Of a stretch of 64,000 nt of DNA, positions 19,972 to 28,639 are shown one piece after another. The notes beneath the pieces are model-generated. The model did no database searches, was not told the origin of the DNA, and saw only the letters and a list, made by a program, of their open reading frames with translations. The first letter of the stretch is position 1. Each line of letters begins with the position of its first letter. A program made the translations under genes and the position numbers. This DNA comes from Dichotomicrobium thermohalophilum (lineage in GTDB: Bacteria; Pseudomonadota; Alphaproteobacteria; Rhizobiales; Rhodomicrobiaceae). Location of the stretch: NCBI RefSeq assembly GCF_003550175.1, contig NZ_QXDF01000001.1:1140501-1204500 (forward strand), given 5' to 3'.

Positions 19972-20838
19972 TTATGAAGACGGTTCTTCGCCGGTCGCAA
20001 CAGGCGTATCCGGTACCTGGCTCCATTCCGTCCAGGAGCCGTCATAAACGGCGGCGCGCTCATAGCCCGTCGTCGCCAGACCCAGGGCGAGGATGCATGC
20101 GGTCACGCCCGACCCGCAGGTGGTGACGACTGGTTTGTTCAAGTCGACCTGCGCCATCTCGAAAAGCTGCCGAATCTGCTCGGGCGGGCGCATTGTGCCG
20201 TCCGGATTGAGTATCGCGGCATAGGGAAGATTGAGCGACCCTGGAATGTGCCCGGCGCGCGGCATCGGGCGCGGCTCCGGCGCGATGGCGTGGAAACGCT
20301 CGGGCGAACGCGCATCGACGATCTGCGCTCCGCCCTGCTCCGAGATGCGGCGCATATCATCCAGGTCGCGCACCAACTCACCCTGCATCCGCGCGGTGAA
20401 GTGCTTGGGCTGCGGCCTGGGCGGCGGATCGCTCTCCAGCGGCCGACCCTCGGCCTTCCATTTCGGCAGCCCGCCATCAAGCACCGCGACGTCATCATGC
20501 CCCATGACGCGGAACATCCACCAGGCGCGCGGCGCGCTGAACATGCCGGCGTTGTCATAGACCACGACCTTGTCGCCGTCCCCGATGCCCATCTTGCGCA
20601 TCCGCGAAACGAATTTCTCCGGCGAGGGCAGCATGTGCGGAAGCGGGTTGGAGGTATCGGCGATCTCGTCGATGTTGAAGAACTGCGCCCCGGGAATGTG
20701 CTCGATGTTGTAATGCGCATCGAGCGGCATGCCGGGCATGGGATTGTAGCTTGCATCCAGGATCTTGACGTCCGGCGCGTTCAGATGCTCGGCCAGCCAG
20801 TCGGTGCTGACCAGCCAGTTCCGGGTTGGTTGCGGCAT
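19972..20838 (-). CDS. sseA: 3-mercaptopyruvate sulfurtransferase
   Basis: 288 residues with two rhodanese domains. The inactive N-terminal one has SPEKFVSRMRKMGIGDGDKVVVYD; the active C-terminal one has the loop TTCGSGVTAC near 236-245. The CGSG[VT]T-type loop distinguishes mercaptopyruvate sulfurtransferases from thiosulfate rhodaneses (CRxGx[RT]). It transfers sulfur from 3-mercaptopyruvate to thiols or cyanide. It lies 32 bases downstream of the cysteine synthase on the same strand, so the two probably share a transcript. Confidence 0.92.
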   Translation of the reverse strand: MPQPTRNWLVSTDWLAEHLNAPDVKILDASYNPMPGMPLDAHYNIEHIPGAQFFNIDEIADTSNPLPHMLPSPEKFVSRMRKMGIGDGDKVVVYDNAGMFSAPRAWWMFRVMGHDDVAVLDGGLPKWKAEGRPLESDPPPRPQPKHFTARMQGELVRDLDDMRRISEQGGAQIVDARSPERFHAIAPEPRPMPRAGHIPGSLNLPYAAILNPDGTMRPPEQIRQLFEMAQVDLNKPVVTTCGSGVTACILALGLATTGYERAAVYDGSWTEWSQVPDTPVATGEEPSS

Positions 20839-20870
20839 GGCGTTTCCCCAAGCTGTTTTGATTATGCGCG

Positions 20871-21911
20871 CTATTCGGCGTCGACGAAAACCTCGGGCAC
20901 ACTGGGCTCACGCTCCAGCCAGCCGGGCACCGGCAAACCCTTCTCGCGCAGGAAGGCCGGGTTGAACATCTTGCTTTGATAGCGCTGGCCGTAGTCGCAC
21001 AGGATCGTCACGATGGTGTGGCCCGGTCCGAGATCGCGCGCAAGGCGTATCGCCCCGGCGACGTTCACGCCGCTGGAGCCGCCCATGCACAGGCCCTCTT
21101 CGCTCAGCAGGGCATAGGCGACATTCAGCGCCTCGGTGTCGTCGATCTGATAGGCACGATCGACCGTGACACCCTCCAGGTTGGCGGTGACACGACCCTG
21201 GCCGATGCCCTCGGTGATGGAGGAGCCTTCCGCCTTCAGCTCGCCATGAGCGTAATAGTGATACAGCGCGCTGCCCAGCGGATCGGAAATGCCGATCACG
21301 ATGTCCTCGCGCTTGGCCTTCAGGCCCATCGACACGCCGCCGAGCGTGCCGCCCGTGCCGACCGCGCAGATGAAGCCGTCGACCTTGCCGCCGGTCTGCT
21401 CCCAGATTTCCGCGGCGGTGGTCTCGATGTGGCCGGAGCGGTTGGCGACATTGTCGAACTGGTTCGCCCAGATCGCGCCGTTCGGCTCGCGCTCGTTCAG
21501 CACTTCGGCCAGCCGCGCCGAGTATTTCACATAGTTGTTCGGGTTCTTGTAGGGGACAGCCGGCACCTCGACCAGCTCCGCGCCCATCAGGCGCAGCATG
21601 TCCTTCTTCTCCTGCGACTGGGTCTCCGGGATCACGATCACCGTGCGATAGCCCAGTACATTCGCCACCAGCGTCAGGCCGATGCCGGTATTGCCCGCCG
21701 TGCCCTCCACCACGACGCCGCCGGGCTTCAGCAGTCCGCGCCGTTCGGCATCGCGGATTATGAACAACGCCGCGCGGTCCTTCACCGACTGGCCGGGGTT
21801 GAGGAACTCCGCCTTGCCGTAGATATCGCACCCGGTCTCCTGGCTGGCACGCGTCAGCCGGATCAGCGGGGTGTTGCCGATGCATTGCAGGGCATTGTGC
21901 TTGAGGTTCAA
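20871..21911 (-). CDS. cysK: Cysteine synthase A family (O-acetylserine sulfhydrylase)
   Basis: 346 residues, fold-type II PLP enzyme. The cofactor Lys is in GQSVKDRAALF near 43; the Asn loop is EGTAGNTGIG, and the phosphate-binding loop is GTGGTLGG. The Gly-Ser-Ser-Gly loop near the end (MGGSSGVN) is also present. The protein joins sulfide to O-acetylserine to make cysteine. It has a longer C-terminus than E. coli CysK (about 320), ending VPEVFVDAE. The adjacent sulfurtransferase supports a shared cysteine/sulfur role. Confidence 0.9.
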   Translation of the reverse strand: MNLKHNALQCIGNTPLIRLTRASQETGCDIYGKAEFLNPGQSVKDRAALFIIRDAERRGLLKPGGVVVEGTAGNTGIGLTLVANVLGYRTVIVIPETQSQEKKDMLRLMGAELVEVPAVPYKNPNNYVKYSARLAEVLNEREPNGAIWANQFDNVANRSGHIETTAAEIWEQTGGKVDGFICAVGTGGTLGGVSMGLKAKREDIVIGISDPLGSALYHYYAHGELKAEGSSITEGIGQGRVTANLEGVTVDRAYQIDDTEALNVAYALLSEEGLCMGGSSGVNVAGAIRLARDLGPGHTIVTILCDYGQRYQSKMFNPAFLREKGLPVPGWLEREPSVPEVFVDAE

Positions 21912-22082
21912 GGCGGCAGTCCTTCTGGTGCGGGATGGATCGGCGCGCGATCGCGCCGGAATCGTTCGGAAATCCTAAATTACTGAGCGGCGTGCAGGGG
22001 CGCAAGAGCGCGCGGGTGCCGCTTGCCTCATATGTGCGTGAGCGGCTAGGCTCCGCGCGGTTTCCACGCACGGGATGCCCCG

Positions 22083-22889
22083 ATGACCGGCAGCGGGCTG
22101 TTCTTTTACGTTTCCAAACTGGTTTGGTTCTTCGTTCAGCCTTCCAGCCTGGTCGCGCTGCTGCTGTTGGGCGGGCTGGTGCTGGCAATCTGGCGGCGGC
22201 GCTGGGGGCTGCGGATCGTCGCGCTGGGCGCGCTGCTGTATGTGATCGCCGGCTTTTCGCCGCTCGGCCACTGGCTGATGATGCCGCTGGAGGATCGCTT
22301 CGCGCGCCCGAAACTGGACGCACCGGTCGACGGAATCATTGTGCTGGGCGGGGCGGTCGACACGCTGGTGAGCAAGGGGCGCGGGGTGACGGCGCTCAAT
22401 GAGGCCGCTGAGCGGCTCAGCGAAGGCGCGGCGCTGGCGAGGCGCTTCCCCGATGCGCGGCTGGTGTTTTCCGGCGGGTCGGGCGAAATCCTCTATTCCG
22501 GCACGACCGAGGCGGCGGGTGCAAAGCGCCTGTTCACACGGCTGGGCATCGCGCCGGAGCGCCTCCTGCTGGAGAACCGTTCGCGGAATACGGCTGAGAA
22601 CGCGGCTTTCACGCGCGAGCTCGTGCAGCCGCGACCAGGCGAGCGCTGGCTGCTTGTCACCTCGGCGTTTCACATGCCGCGCGCGGTCGGCTGTTTCCGC
22701 GCCGTCGGCTTCGAGGTGATGCCCTGGCCGGTCGATTACCGCACCAGCGGCGAAGACGACCTCTGGCGCTTTTTCCCGCGCGCTTCGGAAGGGCTGCGCC
22801 GCGTCGATCTGGCGGCGAAGGAGTGGGCGGGCCTGCTCGCCTATTCCATCACCGGTCGCACGAGCACCTTCCTCCCCGGGCCGCGCTAG
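22083..22889 (+). CDS. YdcF/ElyC-type DUF218 envelope protein
   Basis: 268 residues with two N-terminal membrane helices (about 5-30 and 40-65) and a C-terminal DUF218 Rossmann-like domain: GIIVLGGAVD, RLVFSGGSGE, ENRSRNTAENAAFT and VTSAFHMPRAV. The family includes SanA, YdcF and ElyC, linked to envelope integrity and lipid-carrier metabolism. Its chemistry remains poorly defined. It is divergent from the cysteine synthase gene and converges on the ABC permease with 2 bases between. Confidence 0.87.
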   Translation: MTGSGLFFYVSKLVWFFVQPSSLVALLLLGGLVLAIWRRRWGLRIVALGALLYVIAGFSPLGHWLMMPLEDRFARPKLDAPVDGIIVLGGAVDTLVSKGRGVTALNEAAERLSEGAALARRFPDARLVFSGGSGEILYSGTTEAAGAKRLFTRLGIAPERLLLENRSRNTAENAAFTRELVQPRPGERWLLVTSAFHMPRAVGCFRAVGFEVMPWPVDYRTSGEDDLWRFFPRASEGLRRVDLAAKEWAGLLAYSITGRTSTFLPGPR

Positions 22890-22891
22890 CG

Positions 22892-24016
22892 CTACTCCAT
22901 CCGCGCGCGGAACAGCCAACCCGAGATCAGCAACGTAAACGCCGCGATTAGCGCCAGCGGGACGGTGTTGGCCAATACATCTCCCGCCGGCATCCCCTTC
23001 AGGAACACACCGCGCACGATCACGAGGAAATGCCGCAGCGGGTTGATCTGCGTGAAGTGCTGCAGCCATTCCGGCATGTTCTCGATCGGCGTGGCAAAGC
23101 CAGACAGCAGGATCGCCGGCGCGGCGAACAGGAATGCGCCGAGAAACGCCTGCTGCTGGGTCTGCGACAGCGAGGAGATGAACAGACCGACCCCGATCAC
23201 CGCGAGCAGGTAGATGAACGTCCCGAGATAGAGCAGGGCGAGCGAGCCGCGAAACGGCACCTCGAAGAAAAACACCGCGAAGGCGATGAAGGCCGTGGCC
23301 TGCGCCAGCCCCGCGATCATGGCGGGCACCGTCTTGCCCAGCAGGATTTCGTGCACGCGCAAGGGCGAAACCAGAATCTGGTCGAAGGTGCCCAGCTCGC
23401 GTTCGCGCGCGACCGTCTGGCCGGTGACAACGAGAACGATCAGCAGGGTGAGCGTGCCGAGCAGGCCAGGGACGATGAACCAGAAATCCTTGAGATTCGG
23501 ATTGAACCAGTGCCGAACGACCACAGGCTCGGCCGCGGCGGGGGCTTGCGGTGGTTCGGTCTCCAGCGTCACGGGGCTGGTTGCGGTCAGCCCGGCGGTG
23601 ATCTCGCTGAGGTAGCCGGTCACAATTTGCGCCGCGTTGGAGCGTCGTCCGTCGAGCAGCACCTGCACCTGCGCCGGCCGCCCGGCGTTGATGTCGCGCG
23701 AGAAGGTTTCATCGAAATGCAGGACGCCGAGCACGTCCTGATTGTCGATCGCGCGGCGCGCGGCGTCGAGATCGGGCAGCCGCCTGATCGCCGTGAAGGT
23801 GGAGGCGCCGTCCACACGCTGCACGAACTCCGCGCTCCAGCGCCCGGCATCCCGGTCGATCACGCCGATCGTCACGTTGGTAACTTCCAGCGTTGCGGCG
23901 TAGCTGAAGAGAAAGAGCTGCGCAATCGGCGGGGCGATCAGGACAAACCGGCTGCGCGGGTCGCGCCAGATCGCAAGAAGCTCCTTGATGATGAGCGCGA
24001 AAAGACGCCGCCACAT
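22892..24016 (-). CDS. ybhR: ABC-2 efflux permease, YbhR-like
   Basis: 374 residues: one N-terminal membrane helix (about 20-40), a large extracytoplasmic domain (about 45-175, beginning VTNVTIGVIDRDAGRW) and five further helices in the ABC-2 membrane domain, with RELGTFDQILVSPLR as the coupling segment. It begins within the stop of the preceding permease (one-base overlap), so the pair is translationally coupled. YbhR-type proteins pair with YbhS and ATPase YbhF in multidrug or cation-proton efflux. A longer upstream reading was rejected because it runs through the other permease gene. Confidence 0.88.
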   Translation of the reverse strand: MWRRLFALIIKELLAIWRDPRSRFVLIAPPIAQLFLFSYAATLEVTNVTIGVIDRDAGRWSAEFVQRVDGASTFTAIRRLPDLDAARRAIDNQDVLGVLHFDETFSRDINAGRPAQVQVLLDGRRSNAAQIVTGYLSEITAGLTATSPVTLETEPPQAPAAAEPVVVRHWFNPNLKDFWFIVPGLLGTLTLLIVLVVTGQTVARERELGTFDQILVSPLRVHEILLGKTVPAMIAGLAQATAFIAFAVFFFEVPFRGSLALLYLGTFIYLLAVIGVGLFISSLSQTQQQAFLGAFLFAAPAILLSGFATPIENMPEWLQHFTQINPLRHFLVIVRGVFLKGMPAGDVLANTVPLALIAAFTLLISGWLFRARME

Positions 24017-25149
24017 TACTCCAGACTCTTTCTTGTGGTAAGCGCGGTGAAGATCAGGAAGACCGCGCCGATGGCGAGCATCCGTGCGATGTCGCGCAGG
24101 AACAGCGGCCAGATGTCCCCGACAAGGAACACGCTTTGCAGGCTCGGTACGAGGTAGCGCGCCGGCACGATATAGGTGATCCACTGAACGAGCTGGGGCA
24201 TGGAGCTGATCTCGAAAATGAAGCCCGAGAGCAGGACCGCCGGCAGGAAGCCCGTGAGCAGCGCCACCTGCGACGCGATGAACTGGTTCTTCGTGGCCGA
24301 GGAAATGAGAAGCCCCTGTCCCAGCGCGGGCACAAGGAAGGCCGAGGAGATGATCACCAGCGCGAGGAATGAGCCGCGAAACGGCACGCCGAACAGGAAC
24401 ACCGCGATCGCGGTGCACATCGCCATCGCGCCCAGCCCCAGCGCGAAATAGGGCAGAAGCTTGCCGAAGATCAACTCCGGGATGGAAATCGGCGTGGCCA
24501 TCAGGGCTTCCATGGTGCCGCGCTCCCATTCGCGCGCGACGACCAATGCGGTCAGCAGCGTGCCGACCAGCGCCATGATGATGGTGATCGAGCCGGGCAC
24601 CAGGAAATAGCGACTCGTAAGCTCCGGGTTGAACCAGTAGCGCGGCTCCAGTGTCACCGGCGCCTGCGGCGGCGCCTCCTGCGTGCGAAGCGCCAGCCAG
24701 GTCTGCCAGACGCCACGGGCGTAGTTCTCCACGAATTTCGCGGTGTTCGGGTTGGTGGCGTCTGTGATGACCTGAATGCGAGCGCTCTGCGGGTCATGCG
24801 CGACCTCGGCGCCGAAATTCTCCGGGATGACGACGATGCCGCGAATATCGCCCGCAATCAGCTTCGGAATAACCTCCCGCCGGTCCTGCGCAGGAACGAT
24901 CTCGAAATAGCGGGAGCCCTGAAAGGAGCCTGCCAGGCTTTGCGACGGCGCGTCCGTGGCTTCGACGACGAGACCGACACGGACAAGATTGGTATCAAGC
25001 GAGATGCCGTAGCCAAACAGGAACAGGAGGATCAGCGGCAGCACGAAGGCGATGAGGATGCTGCTCGGGTCGCGGACGATCTGGATCGACTCCTTCACAA
25101 GCAGCGCGCCGAAACGCCGCCAGCGCCCGCTGCTGGCCGCTGGGCTCAT
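24016..25149 (-). CDS. ybhS: ABC-2 efflux permease, YbhS-like
   Basis: 377 residues from ATG 25149, equal in length to E. coli YbhS. N-terminal cytoplasmic segment, first membrane helix about 30-48 (LIAFVLPLILLFLFGYG), extracytoplasmic domain to about 175, then five helices with WERGTMEALMATPI as the coupling motif. The start overlaps the ATPase gene stop as ATGA. The partner of the YbhR-like permease in a heterodimeric exporter. Confidence 0.89.
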   Translation of the reverse strand: MSPAASSGRWRRFGALLVKESIQIVRDPSSILIAFVLPLILLFLFGYGISLDTNLVRVGLVVEATDAPSQSLAGSFQGSRYFEIVPAQDRREVIPKLIAGDIRGIVVIPENFGAEVAHDPQSARIQVITDATNPNTAKFVENYARGVWQTWLALRTQEAPPQAPVTLEPRYWFNPELTSRYFLVPGSITIIMALVGTLLTALVVAREWERGTMEALMATPISIPELIFGKLLPYFALGLGAMAMCTAIAVFLFGVPFRGSFLALVIISSAFLVPALGQGLLISSATKNQFIASQVALLTGFLPAVLLSGFIFEISSMPQLVQWITYIVPARYLVPSLQSVFLVGDIWPLFLRDIARMLAIGAVFLIFTALTTRKSLE

Positions 25150-26885
25150 GCCGCCTCCTTCCGGTCCGACTCGCTCGTCTGCACGAGGTGGATGAATGCA
25201 TCTTCCAGCGAAGGATCGGGGCATTCATCGGTCCGCGCCTGCGCTTTCAGCGCGTCGGGCGAGTCCAGCGCGATGGTCTCGCCGCGATACATGAGCGCGA
25301 TGCGGTCGCAGTATTCGGCTTCGTCCATGAAGTGCGTAGTCACGAGGATGGCGACACCCTTTGCGACCAGGCCGTTGATGTGTGTCCAGAACTCACGCCG
25401 GGTGATCGGATCGACGCCGGAGGTCGGCTCGTCGAGGAACAACGCGTCCGGCTCATGCATCACCGCGCAGGCCAGCGCCAGCCGCTGCTTGATGCCCAGC
25501 GGCAGGTCGCGCGCGTTCATGTCCAGATAGCCCGGCAGGTCGAAGGTCTCGATCATCGACTCGATCTTCTCGCGCCGCCGTCCGCGCGGCAAACCATAGA
25601 CGCTGGCGAAGAAGCGCAAGTTCTGCAAAACGCTGAGATCGCCGTAGAGGGAGAATGTCTGCGCCATGTAGCCAAGTCGTCCGCGCGCGGTTGCGCCCGC
25701 CTTGCGCAGGTCGTATTCGGCGACGCGGCCGATGCCTTCGGTGGGTTTCAGCAGGCCGCAAAGCATCTTGAAGGTGGTGGATTTTCCGGCGCCATTCGGG
25801 CCAAGCAGCCCGAAAATCTCGCCGGGCGGGATCGAAAAGGTGATGTCGCGCGCGGCGGTGAAGTCGCCAAATTTCTTGGTGAGGGCTTGCGCTTCGATAA
25901 TCGCTCTGCCATCGGGCTTGCTATCGATGCGCTGTGCCAGCCTCGAGGTCCCGCCCGCCACGCCGCCGAGCACGTTGATGAAGGCGTCCTCGAAGCGCGG
26001 CGCGACAGGTTGCAGGTCCGCGCCGTGAAAGCAGTCGCCGAGCATTCTGGACAGCCCCGCCGTGCCGTCTTCCGGCTTCTCGGCGGTCACAAGCCGCAGC
26101 GCGCTGCCCTGAACGACTCCGTCGATGATGCCCTCGGTATCAAGCGCCTCGGCGAGTGCGGCGCGGCGCACGCCTTCGATTTCGGTGGCGAGAAACGTGC
26201 GGCCCTCCACGCGCTGGGTCAGGTCCGCGGGTGGACCTGCGAACAGGAGCTCGCCGCGATTGAGCAGCAGCACGTCGTCGCAGCGCTCGGCTTCGTCGAG
26301 ATACGAGGTCGACCAGACGATCGCGATACCCTCATCCTTGAGGTCCTGAACCATCCGCCACAGCTCGCGGCGCGAGATCGGGTCGACGCCCACACTGGGC
26401 TCGTCGAGCAGCAGCACGCGCGGCGTGCGGATCAGCGCGCAGGCCAGCCCCAGCTTCTGCTTCATGCCGCCGGACAGCTTGCCGGCGTGGCGCGTGGTAA
26501 AGGGCGAGAGGCCGGTGAAGCGCAGCAGTTCGGCGAAGCGGTCGGCGCGTTCCGCTTCAGGCAGGCCGCGCAAGTCCGCGTAAAGATTGAGGTTTTCGAT
26601 TACGCTCAGGTCCTCGTAGAGACCGAAGCGCTGCGGCATGTAGCCGATATGCGACTGGACGGTCTGCGCCTGTTCGAGGGTGTCGGCGCCGAGCACCCTG
26701 ATCCGGCCATCTTCCGGGGCCAGCAGCCCCGTCATCAGGCGTATCAGCGTGGTCTTCCCCGCCCCATCCGGGCCGACCAGTCCGGTGATGACGCCGCCGC
26801 GAATTTCCGCCGAAATGTCTCGCAGGGCGCGCGTGTCGCCGAAGCTTTTGGACACCTTCGACAGGCTGACGAGCGGCTCTGCCAT
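25146..26885 (-). CDS. ybhF: Tandem ABC transporter ATPase, YbhF-like
   Basis: 579 residues with two nucleotide-binding domains in one chain, the same length as E. coli YbhF. First domain: Walker A GPDGAGKTT, signature LSGGMKQKLGLACAL, Walker B LLLDEPSVGVDP. Second domain (from about 330): Walker A GPNGAGKSTT, a degenerate signature LPLGIKQRLALACAV that lacks the canonical Ser-Gly-Gly, Walker B LFLDEPTSGVDP, and switch His in VTTHFMDEAEYC. In the first domain the switch position reads WSTSYLDEAE without His. The asymmetry suggests one active and one weak ATP site. It powers the two permeases downstream. Confidence 0.92.
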   Translation of the reverse strand: MAEPLVSLSKVSKSFGDTRALRDISAEIRGGVITGLVGPDGAGKTTLIRLMTGLLAPEDGRIRVLGADTLEQAQTVQSHIGYMPQRFGLYEDLSVIENLNLYADLRGLPEAERADRFAELLRFTGLSPFTTRHAGKLSGGMKQKLGLACALIRTPRVLLLDEPSVGVDPISRRELWRMVQDLKDEGIAIVWSTSYLDEAERCDDVLLLNRGELLFAGPPADLTQRVEGRTFLATEIEGVRRAALAEALDTEGIIDGVVQGSALRLVTAEKPEDGTAGLSRMLGDCFHGADLQPVAPRFEDAFINVLGGVAGGTSRLAQRIDSKPDGRAIIEAQALTKKFGDFTAARDITFSIPPGEIFGLLGPNGAGKSTTFKMLCGLLKPTEGIGRVAEYDLRKAGATARGRLGYMAQTFSLYGDLSVLQNLRFFASVYGLPRGRRREKIESMIETFDLPGYLDMNARDLPLGIKQRLALACAVMHEPDALFLDEPTSGVDPITRREFWTHINGLVAKGVAILVTTHFMDEAEYCDRIALMYRGETIALDSPDALKAQARTDECPDPSLEDAFIHLVQTSESDRKEAA

Positions 26886-26890
26886 TGCGC

Positions 26891-27898
26891 TCAGTCCTTT
26901 GCGGCTCTGTCGGTCGCGTCCCCGGCGAGGCGCACCGTAACCGGCATCCCCTGGCGCAGCGCATCATCCGGATCCTTCACCACCACGCGGAAGCGATAGA
27001 CGAGATCCGCGCGCAGCTCTGGTGTCTCCACGGATTTCGGGGTGAACTCCGCGACCGGCGAGACGAAACCGACCTGCCCGTCGTAGGGCTCGTCCGGCCT
27101 GGTGTCGCTGATGACCTTGACGGGCGTGCCGGGGCTGACAAGGCCAAGCTGCGGCTCGGGCACATAGGCCCGCACCCAGACGGGCTCGCTCAGCGATAGC
27201 GTGTAGACAGGCGTGCCTGCCGAGACGATGGTTCCCGGTTCGACCGCGCGCGTCAGGATCACGCCATCCTCTGAGGCATGGAGCGAAGCGTCCTCCAGCG
27301 CGGTCTGGGCGGCTTCCTTCTGGGCCCGCGCAGCCTCCAGTGCGGCCTCGGCGGCGGCAACGTCTTCCTTGCGCGGGCCTTCGATTGCCAGGTTCAGGGC
27401 CTCTTTCGCGGATCGCAACGCCGCTCTTGCGCGCTTCAGTTGCTCCAGCGCATCGTCGAACGCCTGCTGCGAGGCGAAATCCCGTCGCACAAGTTTTTCC
27501 TGCCGGCCGTAGATCGCCCGTGCGTTTTCCAGCGCTGCTTCACGTGCTTCGACGTCCGCGCGGGCGCGCTCGATCTCCTGCGGCCGGGTGCCCGCCTCCA
27601 GCTTGGCGAGCTGGGCTTGAGCCTCGGCGACTTCCGCCTTGCGCAGCGCCAACTCTTCCTCGAATGGCTCGGTGTCCAGCTGGGCGAGCAGCTCGCCGGC
27701 TTCCACCTTGTCGCCCTCATGGAACAGCATGCGCTCGACGCGGCCCGCGACGCGAAAACCCAGCGTGACCTCGCGAATATCGACATTTCCGTAAAACACT
27801 GCCGCCGGACCGTCCTCCACCACATAGCGCTGGTAAAGGAACCATCCGCCGACACCGATCGCCGCGATCGCGATCAAAAGGGCTAAACGCTTGCTCAT
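26891..27898 (-). CDS. ybhG: HlyD-family membrane fusion protein, YbhG-like
   Basis: 335 residues. One N-terminal membrane anchor (about 5-22), a lipoyl half (GNVDIREVTLGFRVAGRV ... EGDKVEAGELLAQLD), a long alpha-helical hairpin rich in Ala/Glu/Arg (about 85-205), the second lipoyl half (ASEDGVILTRAVEPGTIVSAGTPV, positions about 215-240) and a beta-barrel. First gene of the four-gene efflux operon, separated from the ATPase gene by 5 bases. It would bridge the inner-membrane permease and an outer-membrane channel. Transcription should start at the operator region 27910-27940. Confidence 0.91.
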   Translation of the reverse strand: MSKRLALLIAIAAIGVGGWFLYQRYVVEDGPAAVFYGNVDIREVTLGFRVAGRVERMLFHEGDKVEAGELLAQLDTEPFEEELALRKAEVAEAQAQLAKLEAGTRPQEIERARADVEAREAALENARAIYGRQEKLVRRDFASQQAFDDALEQLKRARAALRSAKEALNLAIEGPRKEDVAAAEAALEAARAQKEAAQTALEDASLHASEDGVILTRAVEPGTIVSAGTPVYTLSLSEPVWVRAYVPEPQLGLVSPGTPVKVISDTRPDEPYDGQVGFVSPVAEFTPKSVETPELRADLVYRFRVVVKDPDDALRQGMPVTVRLAGDATDRAAKD

Positions 27899-27909
27899 GC
27901 GCGAACGCC

Positions 27910-27938
27910 TTGCATGACTGACTGGTCAGTCATAAACT
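27910..27938. promoter_or_regulatory. TetR-type palindromic operator within a promoter
   Basis: Perfect 9-base inverted arms ATGACTGAC (27914-27922) and GTCAGTCAT (27925-27933) flank a two-base centre. The palindrome lies in the spacer of a candidate plus-strand promoter, TTGCAT (27910-27915) and TAAACT (27933-27938) spaced by 17 bases. It is 12 bases from the start of the YbhG-like gene, so a bound TetR dimer could block both directions. Confidence 0.82.
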
Positions 27939-28021
27939 TGTCGGTGTCTCGGGGGACTGTCAAGCGCTTCCGGGGTGGCATTTCGCCAGCGGCGGTGCTC
28001 TGCGACCAGATTGAGACAAGC

Positions 28022-28639
28022 ATGGCGACGGACGGTAAAGAAACGAAAAGCCAGCGAATCCGTTTCATCCTCGCCGCGGCGCTGGACGAATTCGTCGACA
28101 AGGGCTTCGCCGCCGCCCGCCTTGACTCGATCGCCGAGCGCGCGGGCGTCGCCAAGGGCACGATCTATCTGTATTTCGATACCAAGGAGACGCTGTTCGA
28201 GCAGGCGGTGCGCGCGGTGATCGGGCCGATGGTCGCGCGCTTTGAGTCGATGGCCGCCGCGCCGGAGGAGGACGCCGAGACGATCCTGCGCCAGATGATC
28301 CGTACGCTCTACAGGGAGGTCATCACTGATCCCAGGAAGCGCAACCTGCTCCGCCTGATTATCTCGCAGGGACCGCGCTTTCAGCGGCTGCTGCGCTTCT
28401 ACCACGACGAACTGATCGCGCGGAGCATGGCAGCGCTCAGGCGCGTCCTGGCCTATGGCGTGGAACGGGGCGAGTTCGGGTGCTCGCCCGCGGTCGACCA
28501 GCCGCAGATCATCTTCGGCCCTGCGCTGACGGCCGCGATCTGGACGATCCTGTTCGAGGAGATCGAGCCGATCGACTTGGATGCCTACTGCGAGGCGCAT
28601 CTGGATTTCATGCTGCGGGGCCTCAAAGCGCCCGCCTAA
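28022..28639 (+). CDS. TetR-family transcriptional regulator
   Basis: 205 residues from ATG 28022. A longer frame starting at 27914 would begin inside the operator and is rejected. HTH at about 15-60: FILAAALDEFVDKGFAAARLDSIAERAGVAKGTIYLYF. The ligand domain is C-terminal, with a TetR_C-type segment around EVITDPRKRNLLRLIIS. It is divergent from the YbhGFSR-type operon and shares the 9-base palindrome, the same arrangement as E. coli CecR with ybhG, so it is probably the local repressor. Its stop overlaps that of the convergent next gene by 4 bases. Confidence 0.9.
   Translation: MATDGKETKSQRIRFILAAALDEFVDKGFAAARLDSIAERAGVAKGTIYLYFDTKETLFEQAVRAVIGPMVARFESMAAAPEEDAETILRQMIRTLYREVITDPRKRNLLRLIISQGPRFQRLLRFYHDELIARSMAALRRVLAYGVERGEFGCSPAVDQPQIIFGPALTAAIWTILFEEIEPIDLDAYCEAHLDFMLRGLKAPA

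Noticed and set aside
24017-24529. N-terminal extension of the YbhR-like permease
   Set aside because: It overlaps the YbhS-like gene in another frame, and a good membrane-protein start exists at 24016.
27914-28021. N-terminal extension of the TetR protein
   Set aside because: It would begin inside the 9-base palindromic operator and includes no family sequence before the ATG at 28022.
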